Assembly: GCA_022376465.1 (NCBI GenBank)
Contig: JACDTU010000011.1
Coordinates: 186,001-250,000 of the forward strand
DNA length: 64,000 nucleotides
DNA from: Cubamyces lactineus
Lineage: Eukaryota; Basidiomycota; Agaricomycetes; Polyporales; Polyporaceae
Direction of reading: 5' to 3'
A program made the position numbers and the translations under genes. The notes under the pieces were generated by a model. It saw only the letters and a program-made list of their open reading frames with translations. It had not been told where the DNA came from and ran no database searches. Positions 12,498-24,142 of the stretch are shown here, piece after piece; position 1 is the first letter of the stretch; each line of letters starts with the position of its first letter.

Positions 12498-14343
12498 TAT
12501 GGCGGTCCATTTGCACATTTATTAAATAGCGCACAATATATTGACATAGCGCGCAATACATAAGTTGGCAGCGCGCGCAAAACATCTCCGGTCACCGCGC
12601 GCAATATACATTAGAGCGTATTTGCACGCAGTTTAAACCGCCCCACTCGAGTTTTAGAACAGCGGAGCAGCGGTATGGGCGCTACAGAGAAGTCTGAGCG
12701 CTACTATTCACGTTTGGCGCTAAGCCGCTGCTGGCCGCACCATCAGTCGCCGTTTCTCATCTCCTTGCACCAGTAGCCATGATGGATGTTAGAAAGCTCC
12801 TTCTGCTCGCTTTACTCGTTGCGCACCCGCATCATATGCTCTCAGGAATACCCCAAGCTGCCGTGGCAACAATACGGGCGCTTCATGTGAGTCAAGCGCT
12901 CGATTGCTCGCCAGTTGAAAATCAGCTCCAACCAAGTCTTAAACTACGTAGTTTAAACTGCGTTGCAAATACGCTCTATTCATTGCGAGTTTGTAGCGCA
13001 CTGAATACAATAGTTGCGTTCAATAAGTGCCTGCTCGCTCTGACAAATATTCCTAGTCTATCCACTGGCAATCACGGTGCCGTATTCTTTCAAAAAGACT
13101 CGCATGCAGGCGGCTTTCAGGCCCGGCCCGGGGCTCGCCGGAAATCACTGCGCCTGTGAGACATTACTGAGTGGGTTTCAAGAGCCGGACTAATAAGTTA
13201 CGATAGAGTAACTACTAGTAGTATGGATTGACATACGGCCTGACGGTTCTACGAATTAACGGTGCTGGTGCAATATGGGGTTACGGCGTGTCCTCCGAGA
13301 CGGGACTCCAAGTCTACAGCCGTCTAGTAATAGTATAGATACCGGATATGAAACCCCGCAGTAATCTAATCTAATCTCGATCAGCAAGCGCCCATCGGGC
13401 TCTGTCTCAGCGTTCACGTTCTACGCTCACCTCGTCTCCCTTCGGCCTGTCTTCTCGTTCTATCGGTGGTCTTCGTCCTGGGCTGGCTTGTAAGGCTGCT
13501 TTTTTTTGCTCGTATTCTGCGTCCCCTTGCAGCTCATGCAAGCGATCGACTATTGGTACGGGCTCGTGTTCGTGGCGGACAACTTCAACCTTCCAGGCGA
13601 GATCATTTCCTTCCTGTGCAAGTCCCCAGGCCCAGCCTCTTGCCCTGTACCGCGACCGTCTTTCAAGCTTTGGACGTTGAACACTCGGGCACCCACCAAT
13701 CCGGCTCATGCTAAGACTTCATCGTCAAGCAGGTGCCCCCAATGTAGACGTACATTCCATTCCGCCCAAGGCAGGTGGCGACGAGGGTACATAGTACGAA
13801 GCATCGCCTCACATAGTCCAAGCCGTGCCCCATGCGCTGTGCCGTACGCACTCGCCGTCGAGTTCACCAGCTTGCGTCCGCCTGCTAGGTCGGGTCTCAA
13901 TACCCGTCCTCATACGCTCTGCGCCGCGTTTACAAGCCTGTACTTAGAACAACTCAAATACAATCTATGTCTCCCATACCACCGCTCCGAGTGCAGTAAT
14001 GCCCTTTATCTCAATACCCTGCTGCGCCTCGTGATTTGCAGTCAAGCACCTGCGTATCTCGGAACTTCTTGCAAGTTCAAAGTCCTCGTATCCAACGCGC
14101 TCGGCACCACCCCCGGGTCTCGATGCAGCCTTGGCCTCAGCTCGCCTACGCTGTTCACTTGCTTCGACTCTTCTGTTTTCAAGGCGAACACACAGGATCC
14201 ACTATGTTTTGCACAAAGTGAGATGATCCTTGGTGTGTTGCGCGAACGTGTTTTGTATATTGCGCTGACTGATTGTATATTGCGCGGGGATAAGACATTA
14301 TATATTGTGCTCAAAATAATAAATGTGCAGATGTAACGCCATA
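12498..14343. mobile_element. inverted-repeat element, non-autonomous DNA transposon candidate
   Basis: The ends 12498-12540 and 14301-14343 are inverted copies of each other, 43 bp with about 36 matches, each starting TATGGCG and ending GCACAATATA. Inside each end a motif like GCGCAATATA recurs several times (12525-12612 on the left, reversed at 14250-14310 on the right), the pattern of subterminal repeats. TA stands at both outer edges, which would fit a TA target duplication, but that is weak evidence. No transposase is visible; the longest internal frame (13506-14336) resembles nothing I know. It contains a smaller repeat at 12613-12977. Confidence 0.6.
12613..12977. repeat. 365-bp MITE-like repeat, complete copy
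   Basis: The terminal inverted repeats are 12613-12638 and 12951-12977; both read GAGCGTATTTGCA then CGCAGTTTAAAC inward, with one extra base on the right. The sequence has TA at both ends of the repeat core, which suits a Tc1/mariner- or pogo-type MITE. Its right part (12759-12977) recurs at 14344-14561. It holds an 18-bp perfect palindrome, TTAAACTACGTAGTTTAA, at 12939-12956. It codes for nothing recognisable. Confidence 0.6.
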
Positions 14344-14561
14344 ATCTCCTGCACCGGTAGCCATGATGGATGTTAGAAAGCTCCTTCTGCTCGCTCTACT
14401 CGTTACACACCCACATCATATGCTCTCGGAAATACTCCAAGCTGCCGTGGCAACAATACGGGCGCTTCATGTGAGTCAAGCGCTCGATTGCTCGCCAGTT
14501 GAAAATCAACACTAACTAAGTCTTAAACTACGTAGTTTAAACTGCGTTGCAAATACGCTCT
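14344..14561. repeat. partial second copy of the MITE-like repeat
   Basis: This matches 12759-12977 in the same orientation over about 218 bp, including the palindrome (14523-14540) and the terminal GCAAATACGCTCT. The left half is missing, and the copy begins immediately after the right end of the larger inverted-repeat element at 14343. In the stretch compared closely the differences are all transitions (for example GCGCACCCGC becomes ACACACCCAC), which fits deamination. Confidence 0.7.
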
Positions 14562-15088
14562 TTTATCTGTTCACGATCGGATTGTACTCAACGTCCGGCG
14601 TCAATCCAACCATATCATTGTCCAGTTGAACGCCGCTAGCGGCCTCACAAGTTGCAAACTACATCGCATACCAGAGGGATCGGCCATCACGGGCAACGAA
14701 CGAGGATACAAAGGAAAGGTATGACATCGACGCACAACGCACACTTCATACACAGCGAAAGCCACGGGGTTCATACTCTACGGTTTCATCCGTTCTGTGG
14801 CTGATATTTGTACATTAATCCAAGAAGTCCAAACAAGCGAAAAAGCGTAAAACACAGAGTATGTAATAAGAAAGTAGACAGCGCATACATAGCAAAATAT
14901 CACAGGCCAAGCAGTAAGCAGGTGAACGTCGAGGGTGATCTTCATGGATGCTAAACCTAGCTATACCAAGTTGTTACGCTGTTGAAGTGTGTCGTAGCAG
15001 TTTGTTAATATTCAGGGACAGAACGACGGAGTCGCATCTCGCCCGTCACTTCGTATACCGTTTCGTCCCACCGCCGTGCGCTGCTGCA
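14562..15088. other. non-coding flank of the SRA gene
   Basis: This is the downstream region of the SRA gene. The part from about 14970 on is the parent of the duplicated fragment at 12226-12470. No gene seen. Confidence 0.5.
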
Positions 15089-16986
15089 TTAAGCAGGTCT
15101 AGCAAACGTCGGCGCGGGGTGTCCTCGCGCCTGTCCAGGTGCTGCTGGCCGCCCGCTCGCCATCGGGCGTGTCGGACAGGGACGCTCAACAGCCTGCGCC
15201 TCCTTCTGTGCCGGCCCGCTTCTAGCCTGGATGCTTACACCCGGACGCTTCCACTCAGCTATGATGGCGTGGACGTCGGGTTGGGGAGCCTGCGCGGAGG
15301 CCTGTGGAGGCACTGAAGGGGGCTGCGCGCCGACCCTACGCTCTGCCGCCCGGATGTTTGTCGTGGGCGGAATAGGCGAGGGCTGCCGCTGCTTTCGCGG
15401 CGGGGGGCTGGCGGATCGCCTACGCGACGAGAGCTCGTTGCTGTATCGGTCCCTCGGTCGCCTGATGAGGGGTACGCGGGGCGTCGCCATTGGGATCGCC
15501 CTCCGCCTAGGGCCCTTCCGGAGTGAGGCGCGTCGCTCGTCTTCGGACTCTGGGTCAGAGTCGGATTCGGGGTCGGATTCTGAGTCGGTGTCAGTATCTG
15601 CAGACGCGTCCCGGCCAAAGTGCCTTGGGCGCTCCCATTCGGAGAGATCGAGGTGGAGGGTCCCTTGGCGTCGCGGAATGGGTGGTTGATTTGGCAGTCG
15701 CTTGATCAACGTTTGTGGTGAGATGCGCGCAAATCCATGGAGTGATGAATGCCTACATACCTTTAACAAGAACTTGCACACTTTGAAGCCGCTCTTGCCA
15801 ACGTCCATCCACGCCTGGAGGCCAGAGTTAGAAAGTGGACGCGCGAGATATCAGCAGCGGAAAAATACCTTCTCTACAACATACAAGCCATCATAACGGT
15901 ACCCCTTTGCGGGAGCGAAATCGGAGCTCGATTTGTATCCTCGTACTACGCGGACGGGCTTCTTGGTATACGCAGACACCTGGAATGCATGTTATTCCGG
16001 ATGACCGATTAGTTTCTACGGCACGATGCGTACCTTGAGAGACATGTTGCGCGAATTGCTCCAAGACTGGTCGCAAGTTTGAGGTCCTTCTCGAGGCTAT
16101 GGTAGAGCAAAGTTATTAGACAGGCACAGGTGTGCGCATCTGGCGCGCATACCTTCTCCCCAGATTTCTTGTCCCGACCTCCGCAACCAGTGTACGTGCT
16201 GCAAAGATGGTGAGTCAGCAACTGCACAGAGTACGAGCACGTGCTGCAAAGGCTGAGTGAGGCCGTAAAGCAATCGGCCCTCTGGGTCCCGCGTTGACGG
16301 GCAAGGGCCAATGTATGGGATGACAACGCTGTTCCCGATAATGAAAGTAATGCGACAACTGCGAGCGGAAAGAGACGGTTGCGTTGCGCCCTTCCAATGC
16401 ACATTCATTCGGCCAAGCACGGAAGGCTATGCAAAGGGGAAGACCAAGAGGATCATGCACTCACAAGCTATACCCATCGTCTTTGTCATCTTCGTAACCG
16501 CCCGAAAGGACGACGCTATAGCACCCCTCGTGCTTGCTGCCCGCGATGCCTGCGAGGATGCCGGAGTGGACGGATGAGTGATGGAGAAATAGACTGTGCC
16601 GTCCACACGGGGTCATGCGTATATAGCACGAGGCACGAGGAATACGGAGATACGGCCGAGTACGACAAGGAATCGAGCCCAAGTGATAATCGAGCATGGG
16701 GAGGAAGAGAGAGAATCTGGTGAGCAACGTACTATCTCGCGACAGACAATATGACCTGCGTACCGATTCTCAAACGTCGAGCCTATTGGTACTCCAGGTA
16801 TATGCCCAAATACATTCCTAGAGAGTAAGCAACCAAGGGAGGAAGGCCGAGGATAGGCACAGCATGCGGTCCAAGGATATTAAGTTCGATGCAGTAGGTG
16901 CTCATCAGTCGGGCTGCGAGGATGATCGGCGGCTGCACATACGATGGTTGGGTTCGCTTGATGGTCGGTTTGCTGCTAAAACCCAT
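15089..16986 (-). CDS. YDG/SRA-domain protein (methyl-cytosine reader type)
   Basis: A 370-residue protein whose first half is a YDG/SRA domain, the fold that in UHRF1 and plant SUVH proteins flips and reads 5-methylcytosine. Exons on the minus strand: 16986-16943, 16817-16764, 16593-16465, 16198-16153, 16096-16034, 15979-15869, 15814-15761 and 15700-15089; all phases agree. Landmarks in order are NVFGHIPGVPIGSTFENR, SSVHSGILAGI, YSVVLSGGYEDDKDDG, FTYTGCGGRDKKSGE, GPQTCDQSWSNSRNM, KKPVRVVRGYKS, GYRYDGLYVVEKAW and GFKVCKFLLKRLP, so the domain (about 16-175) looks complete. There is no PHD, RING or SET domain. The rest is a disordered acidic (DTDSESDPESDSDPE) then Arg/Pro/Ala-rich tail. It probably binds methylated DNA in the nucleus; a role in silencing is inferred. 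It sits next to a transposon-like island that carries a broken copy of its tail. Confidence 0.9.
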
Positions 16987-17448
16987 GGCTAAGCTGATAT
17001 TGAGCCCTTAGGGGCGATGGAGAGCAGAGAACTAGAAGAGATGAGAGGAGTCAGATGCAGAGATCAATGAGAGTCGTCCGTGAGAGCAATTGAGAGTAAT
17101 CAACGGGAAACTCAAGCGCCCACGGCCGATCGGGCATAGGCGCCCATATTGTGGCACCAACTCGCCGATCGGCTAGCGCTTATGACATTGCGTCTCTTTC
17201 TTGCTCCGTTGCATGCACAACGACGTGTTCGGTCTCCTCGAGGTCATCAAAATCATGCATTATCCAAAGCCACGAAAACGTAGACGTTATCGGACGTTGA
17301 TATCGGCACATCGCAGTGACCATCAAGATAATTTCACGAGCTACGTGCCGCCTTACCAGGGATGCTCGACAGTATCAGTGCGCGCTTCAGAAGTTACCTT
17401 CCCAGAGTTAAGGCTTTGTGGCTAAGAAGTTCAATATGCATGCATCCT

Positions 17449-17841
17449 CTACCTTTTCCTCTGATCCTTTCTGCTGACGTTGTTTGTAGCCTCCCAATGC
17501 CTTTCCCGGACCCGGTTCTGCTGCCTTGTCGACACCGGTGAGGCGCTTGAGGCTAGGAACGAGGCAGCGAACCTCCAACTGAGTCGCACGCGCTGTCCTC
17601 CTGCCAGACGGTGCGCGCGGACCTGGCTGCGGATGGCCTCTGCTAGGAGGTATATGCGGTTCCGACTTTCCAAGTTCCCAGATCCCTTCGTGACGCTGCA
17701 ACAGTCTTTCCCAAGAATTCGCGCCTGAGGAATAGGAGTTCGGAGCCTACGTAAATGTCGAAGCAGGTAGTAGGACTTGGAGGAAAGGCTATGAGGAGAA
17801 CTATAGTATGGTCGGAGATTCAGACTCGCCTTTGAACTCAA
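17449..17841 (-). other. unassigned minus-strand open frame
   Basis: An open stretch of about 130 codons, rich in Arg, Ser and Leu, lies between the SRA and PP2C genes. It has no in-frame ATG at its 5' end, so it could only be an internal exon. I found no upstream exon that joins well, and I do not recognise the product. A second minus-strand frame (17870-18208) nearby is also unrecognised. It may be non-coding. Confidence 0.15.
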
Positions 17842-18534
17842 AGAACCAGGTCAGATACACCCGCTCACTTCATTCGTTCATTTCACTCATAGGATCTTCC
17901 ATGTCAGGACGTACTCCTGCAGTAAGGCCGCCAATGCGATTACCGCTGGCTACCCATGTATTGGTTAGTGGGTATGCGGTAACAGAAGTAGGATGTAGTA
18001 GAGTAAGCATGACTATGGAATCTGGATGCAGCCGCCCTACCTCTGATGTGAGAGAGAGAGCTCGGTGGCCCGGCGGGACCCGCAAAGTTCGCGGGCTCGC
18101 AACATTCTCCGGGTTGCAGTGAGCTGCTCTGATTGAATTACATCCTGAGATTTTCTCCACAAGACCACAAGATACAAAATTGCAGCGCTGAAGTGACCAG
18201 TACAGCAAAAGCTACATCTACGTAGAGCTAGGGGCTCATCCAAGTCGACTTAGCGGAGTACAAAAGGGAAAGGAAAGGTTATCATGTACAGACGGAGACA
18301 CATTGTGCTTGTGCATGGGACACGTCGAACGTGCGTCGTTGTCGATGTTGAGAAAGGGGTAGCCTGCGAACGGATGTGGGATAGTCCGATCTGCGATAGA
18401 TATACTGAGGGAGAGGGGACGGAAAGAGTGCCCGGGCACGTAAGGAGGCCGTAACTAGCAGAGGACGGAAAACATGACAGAATACAAACACCAATCGCCA
18501 TTAATACACTGCGCGTACGCTAACCCAGAACACC

Positions 18535-20714
18535 CTAGACCTTGAGCGGGTCCTCACTCGAATCAATGAATCCCTCCGCCTTCAGCGCCGCGCTTGGCGC
18601 GTCGCCGTCGGGCAAGGGCTTCAGCTGCTTTGGTGTCGCAGCTCCGTTCGGCGGAGGTGTCGGAGGTGGTGGAGGCGTCTCTCCTCGCGTCGTTTGGGAT
18701 CCGCCCGAGTGTGTATACGTTGGCGACTCCGGATGGCTAGGGTACTCCGTCTCTCCATGGCCATCATGCTCGCCCTCTCCGTCCTCGTCATGCTCGACCT
18801 CTAGCACGTCACCCATCTCCGTATCGTGGTCACTGAACGCGCCCATGGCGTCCAGCTCCTGCAGCTGCTCTTGCAAAGTCTTCGTCATGTCGAGCTGGAT
18901 GGTCCGTCCACCGAACCCGAAGCCTGCATTGGTGAGGAGAGATCTTGCGTTGATGCCGTGGCTGTCGACATCGTCGTCGTCACTGTCGTCGTCCTCATCG
19001 TCTGGCGCAGTATGAAGTATGAGTGAACCGTCGCCGCCGAGAATATTGGCGAGCCCGCCAAAGATGGAACTCGAACCCTCGTTTCCGGTGACACCGTCGT
19101 GCCGGTCTCGGTCTTCCCGTTCCCGGCGCTCTCGTCGTCGCTGCTCGTAAGCCTCCCGCTTCACCTTGAACGACATGAGGCGACTTGTCGAGTAGAGCTG
19201 AGGGAGCGTTTCAGGGGTCTGGTACCCGTACTTGTTCTTCACGCGATCGGTGACCCATTGGTACCATTCCTCCTCTGTCCGGCCGTGAAGGATGCCGACG
19301 ATCATGATGGTCATGTTGTCGCATCCAATACCTGCGCCAGTAGTGGTATCAGGCGCAAGGCATAGTTCGCATATTTCCTCGCAGATTTCTGGGAGCTTGC
19401 GACCCTGAGAGATGAGCAGCCGTACAACGTTCACGGCCTGTTGTGACGATAGGCAGTCCCAGATACCTATGTTGGGTCAGGAATCGTAATATCCTGAACA
19501 TGGGAAGGCACATACCATCGCAAGCGATGATGACAAACTCGTCCTCTTCCGTAATCGCATGCTCAATGACCTCAGGGTCACTTGTGATGATCTGGGCTTC
19601 GGGGCTGAGAGAGGAGTTCTTCTTGTAGTCAAAGTCGCCTAATGCTCTGGCAAGCGCGAGATTGCCTGTCGTAATGCTTAGATACAAACAGATGAATGTA
19701 AATGGTCACAAACCATTCACGCGCCCGTATTCGATGTATCCCCCAGCGGCCACAATGCGGTTCTTCTCCTCTATGAAGCATCGTCAGCGATACTACCGCC
19801 GCACCAGCGAACGGTGCACTCACTCTCGTTTTGCGGCTTATGGTCAAAACTGAGCTGTTTTGCCTCACCCTTGATGCTGATCACAGACCGGGAGTCACCT
19901 GCGTTGGCCTAGATTTGCTATTAATGGATCATGTCAGATATATCGAGTAGATACATGTACTCACGACGTAAATCTTGCCCTCCTTCGTTACCAATGCAGC
20001 CACCGCAGTGCATCCTGATGCGTCCCGAGCAAATTCGGGGCCTGGGCAAAGGGCGAGCAGCTGAATCAGATATTGGCTACATGCCATTTGGGAGCTGGAA
20101 CTGCTCACTAGATCGGATGTCCTCGTCCGTTCCAAGGAACGCGTTCTTCAATGCGCGTGGGTAGTCCTTTCGCTTGTATGCATCGTCCGAAACAAGGCGT
20201 TGGTGGAGATGTTGACCCGCGTATTTTGCGACGGCAGAGCCTAGAGTCGGCTGTGAGATACAAGGTTGATGGCAATCCGTCGTAGGACATACCACCGTGG
20301 CCATCATATACTGCGAAGAAAGTGTTGCAATCGGTCTCAGAGGGCTCTCCATCCAGGTTCAGCACGGCGGTATGCGCGTCTTCCATAGCTTGGATGAATC
20401 GTCAGTATAATCATTCCCGCTTTTTTGGAGGCCGCATAAGACCGTCCACGCCACAGTCGCGGCTGGTAGAAATAGGAAGGTGCTCACTTATTCTCCATCC
20501 TTGCATCTCCGTTACACCGAATAGATACCTGCCATTTCCGCCCTGCTCCGTCGCCTTGTCGGTCGCTACAGCAAGTTAGCATGAACATCAGGACCTTCCC
20601 GTGGACATCCAGCCTAGAGTTTAATCATACCAGGTATAGAGAGGGTTTGACCCTGTGCGTTCAGAGTGAGCTTGCGCTACCCGAGCGGACGAAAAATCGC
20701 CAATCACATACCAT
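18535..20714 (-). CDS. PP2C protein phosphatase, Ptc2/Ptc3 type
   Basis: A 543-residue metal-dependent Ser/Thr phosphatase of the PPM/PP2C family. Exons on the minus strand: 20714-20712, 20652-20631, 20565-20488, 20388-20293, 20240-20109, 20041-19965, 19908-19824, 19770-19714, 19665-19516 and 19466-18535. The first coding exon is only the ATG. The second starts GQTLSIP, giving the MGQTLS N-terminus typical of fungal Ptc2/3 proteins and a possible myristoylation site. Metal and active-site motifs are present: TMEDAHTAV, FFAVYDGHGG, SGCTAVAAL, ANAGDSRSV, FDHKPQNE, GNLALARALGDFDYK, IIACDGIWDCLSS and GIGCDNMT. The catalytic domain ends near residue 300. The long C-terminus is charged (KREAYEQRRRERRERED), then acidic and Pro-rich, and probably regulatory. 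In yeast this group down-regulates stress MAP kinases and checkpoint kinases. Confidence 0.93.
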
Positions 20715-21245
20715 CTTTCAACGTCGTTTGAGAAGAGAAAAATCCGTGGACGGGTCGTGCAGCAAAATCCGGGGGTCGCGTGGGCCGTAGGCGAACGAAG
20801 ATGTGTTCTGGAGAAGAGCGGAGGAAGGGGTCGTGTGGTGTCTCGAGTCAAGCCTGTCCAGGATCTGTTGACAGCTGTTTGCGGAGCAAAATCTCCAGTA
20901 TCGGTTTCGCAGGTGGTGAGTCCCCGAAAAGGCAACTCGTACAATACACCATCAATACTCGACGGCGTCAGTGGGGCGTCCGGTTCAAACATCTTTCCGC
21001 GGCACGCGTCCCGCTCTCTTTCGAGCAATCGTATATCGCCGACAAACTTCTCGGAGGCGCAGTCCTGATGATTAGTAGGACCTCGTAGGCTAAGGGATAC
21101 ATCGAGCAGGCTTACAGAACTCGTACAGATACCACCGCTAGAGATAATCAATAAGATTACGGACCGATAGCACCCTCGCGAGGCGAGTGTAATGTCATCA
21201 TGACCCTGCATCGTACATGCGCGCAAACAGACACCAGCCGGTCGA

Positions 21246-24142
21246 TCACTTTCTTTTCCCAGCCACTCTCTCCCTGGTCGAACTCGTGGCCGAGCCGCGC
21301 GACACGCTCTGCTCGCGTCGCGACGGCGGCCCAGGTGTGCGCGCCCGTGGCGGACGCCGTTCTCGATCAGGACCCGCTCTCTCGGACGGCTCTTGCCCAT
21401 CTTCGTCCTCATCGGAGTCTTCACTTGGTGAGGCGGCCCGAGCTTTCCCTTTTCCCTTCCCTTCCCTCGGCTTGAATGGTGTCCTTTCTCTACGGTCGTA
21501 TTTGGTGGCATGCGTTCGAGGCGGCTCGTCTTCGGGCTCGCGTCCGCTGTCAGAGCCGTCCTCGGTGTCGCGAATATGTCTGGGAGGCGTCGGGGACAGT
21601 GGCCGATCATTGGCATCAATCTTGAACGAAACACGACGACCGCGAGCTTTACTTCGTTGACCCGAAGGTACCGAAGCTGGGCGTAATGTCGGGGATGAGT
21701 TCGAAGGGGACGACGGAAACGGGGAAGATGGTGGGAGCGTCCCGCTAGAATACGCCGGATGGAATCCATGTGTGAATACAGGCGGATAATGGATAGGCGT
21801 TGAGTATGTGGGCGGCCGAGACGGACCAGCTTCAGAGGAAGGTGTGTTGAAGTCGAGAGAGTGACGGTGGGGATGATCTTGTTGGCTAGGTGTGCTAGGG
21901 CCCGAACCCCCGTAGAAAGGGAAAGGCAAACTCGCTTGGAAGCCGTTGCCGGACGCGGAGGGTAACGGGGGCGGTGGAGGCCAAGCTCCCGAAGCCATGA
22001 GATATGATGTCCATGCCATCGCCCGAGAGTATTGTAAAGATATTTGGGTATACGCTGAGTGCTGGGGATAGGGAGGACGCGTAACGTGGCTCGGGTCACT
22101 AGTGGCGTGATCATTGTGCTGTGGCAGAGGGAGCGTTGGATACATCGGGGGATATAGTGGCAATGAGGGTATAGGAGCCTCGGATCTTGCACGTGAAGCA
22201 CTTCCGCGAGGGCACTGAGGCGCTTCTCCTGCTTGTTCCTGTTCAATACTATAACAAAAGCCGAAGGGCAGCGCAACATACCGTTCTCGTGAGACGAGCT
22301 GACAGGAGAGGATGTAGTGGGGGCACTATCAGCCCGGTGTCCGGAACGTTGTCTGAGCGCCGTCCGCGTATGCCTCCGAGCCGTCGATTGCGAAGGTGTA
22401 GATGCCGAGCGCACCTTCTCTGGCAAATGGTCAGAGGAAGAGGACGTAGATGAGGAGGCTCTCCTGCGCTTGCGTCCTCTAGGTCGGTTGGGCTGGGTAC
22501 CTTCGGGCTCGCTTCGCTCCTGTGAATATTCCTCTCGGGATATTGAAGCGGCTGGAGGGAACTCTGGTGTAGACGGGCGATGTGCCGTTTCTCCTGTCCC
22601 CATCGCTCGTGGCGGAGTAACACTTTTCCTGACAGGGATACCAATGTGCGATTTCACCCTGTGTGATAGTGGCGATTCTGGAGAGGATTCACGAGAAGAA
22701 ATTTGGACTCGGCGGGGACTCGTAGTGATAACGACTTCAGCTTTTAGTCGGGGACGTGATGCCTTGGATACAGAATGAGGTGATTTGGACGGCAAAGATT
22801 GACCTGCAATTCCAAGCGTATCCTGGGCACTCGTGCCTGTTTCCTGAATGGTGGGAGAACGCGGCCTGGGAATAAAGCGCGTGCGCGGACGAGGCATTTT
22901 GGGACTGGGAGAACCGGCGCGCTCAGAATGTTCTTCAGGGAGAGTAATGTCGGGCGCCGAACAAGATGAACGGGGAGGCGTGAGCAGCTGTAGGACCTGT
23001 GGGGATGGTGAACGGGGAGAAGACTGTGACGGCTTCTCTATGCGTTGCCGTAGGGTTGTCTTCGCCCTCACCCTGGGCTGTGATAGCGAGCGAGCCCGCA
23101 TAGGTCCATGGCTTCGAGCCCGTGGGTGCGACTGCGATCGACCCCTAGGAGTGACGGGAGATGGAGAGCGCGATATAGTGAGGTCGATTATTTCGTCGGC
23201 AACAGAAACTGAACGGCGAGGGGGTATTGGCGTATCGTCGATTTCCCATTTCGCTAACTCGTCCTCCGAAGAGTCGTCATCTATGAACGGAGGCGATGAT
23301 ATAGGCGGCTTGGCCCTAGAGCGAAGAGGCGTGAATGGGGGAGAAGACGGCTTGTCTTGTTCTTCATCCGTATCTTCTGAACCAACCGCTGCAACGGACT
23401 CTGACCTTTCAGGGGACCGCTCCAATTGATCTCCTACCTCTACTTCGTCCAGCTCTTCCACGCCGGCAGCCTCGTCAGATCTTGACGCTGTATCATCGAC
23501 CACCTGGTCGTCTTCTTCGTCTTCGCCATACAGCTCCCTTCTACGTCTCTCCGCCTCCTCGAACTCCCGAAAAGCCTCTGCGTCTTCAGGATCCTGTTCA
23601 TTCACTGGTGGCACATACCAGCGTTTGTAGCGCTGCAAAGGGCCAATGAGGTCGAGCTCGTCCGCGGAGTCGTCCGGAGCTGCATCCTCCTCCTCCTCTA
23701 GGACGTTCTCGACATCGTCTTCCTCAGCTTGGCTGCTGCCATCATCCCTGGCATCTTGGGTACCAAAGCACCCGATCTTGTAAGACTGGGTGGCCGAACG
23801 TGTGACCCCGCGGTCTTTCAGAAAGTTCAGGTCCCGAAGGTCTACGATGTCATCCTCATCAAGCGGCTTATTGTAACGCTCGGCAAGCTGGTCCCAGAAT
23901 GCAAAGAGGCGAGTACTAGCTTCTAGCCGGAGTTCCCCAGGTTGTGTAGAGGGCAATCGAGACGATGAGGCACGCGAAGGTGTAGAGGATAACCTAGGCT
24001 GCTTAGGAGGAGCTGGGCGGTCTGGAATGCGTTGGATGCGAGAGCTAGGTGGCGACAGAGACGGTGTGATCAGAGGCGGCCGCGGCGGGAGAAGGGGTGG
24101 CGGTAACTCCTTCTCTGAAAGCTGCGTTGGACGAACATCCAT
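21246..24142 (-). CDS. large disordered protein, unknown function
   Basis: A hypothetical protein of 948 residues in two exons, 24142-22282 and 22231-21246. Reading straight through the intron breaks into a different frame, and the chosen splice (AAC-G to CA) restores one continuous product. The start MDVRPTQLSEKELPP is the first in-frame ATG. Most of the protein is low complexity, rich in Ser, Pro, Arg, Asp and Glu. One ordered-looking block lies near residues 75-130, including STRLFAFWDQLAERYNKPL, DEDDIVDLRDLNFLKDRGV and SYKIGCFG. Two acidic runs follow, then a block YKRWYVPPVNEQDPEDAEAF, basic SR-like stretches, and RPRGRKRRRASSSTSSSS, a likely nuclear signal. The C-terminus is Pro/Tyr-rich then basic, ending VAGKRK. 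I do not recognise a family. It is probably nuclear, judging by composition only. Confidence 0.72.

Noticed and set aside
13506..14336. A 276-codon frame inside the inverted-repeat element as a transposase
   Set aside because: It has no DDE-like motif, zinc finger or helix-turn-helix pattern, and it runs straight into the terminal repeat.
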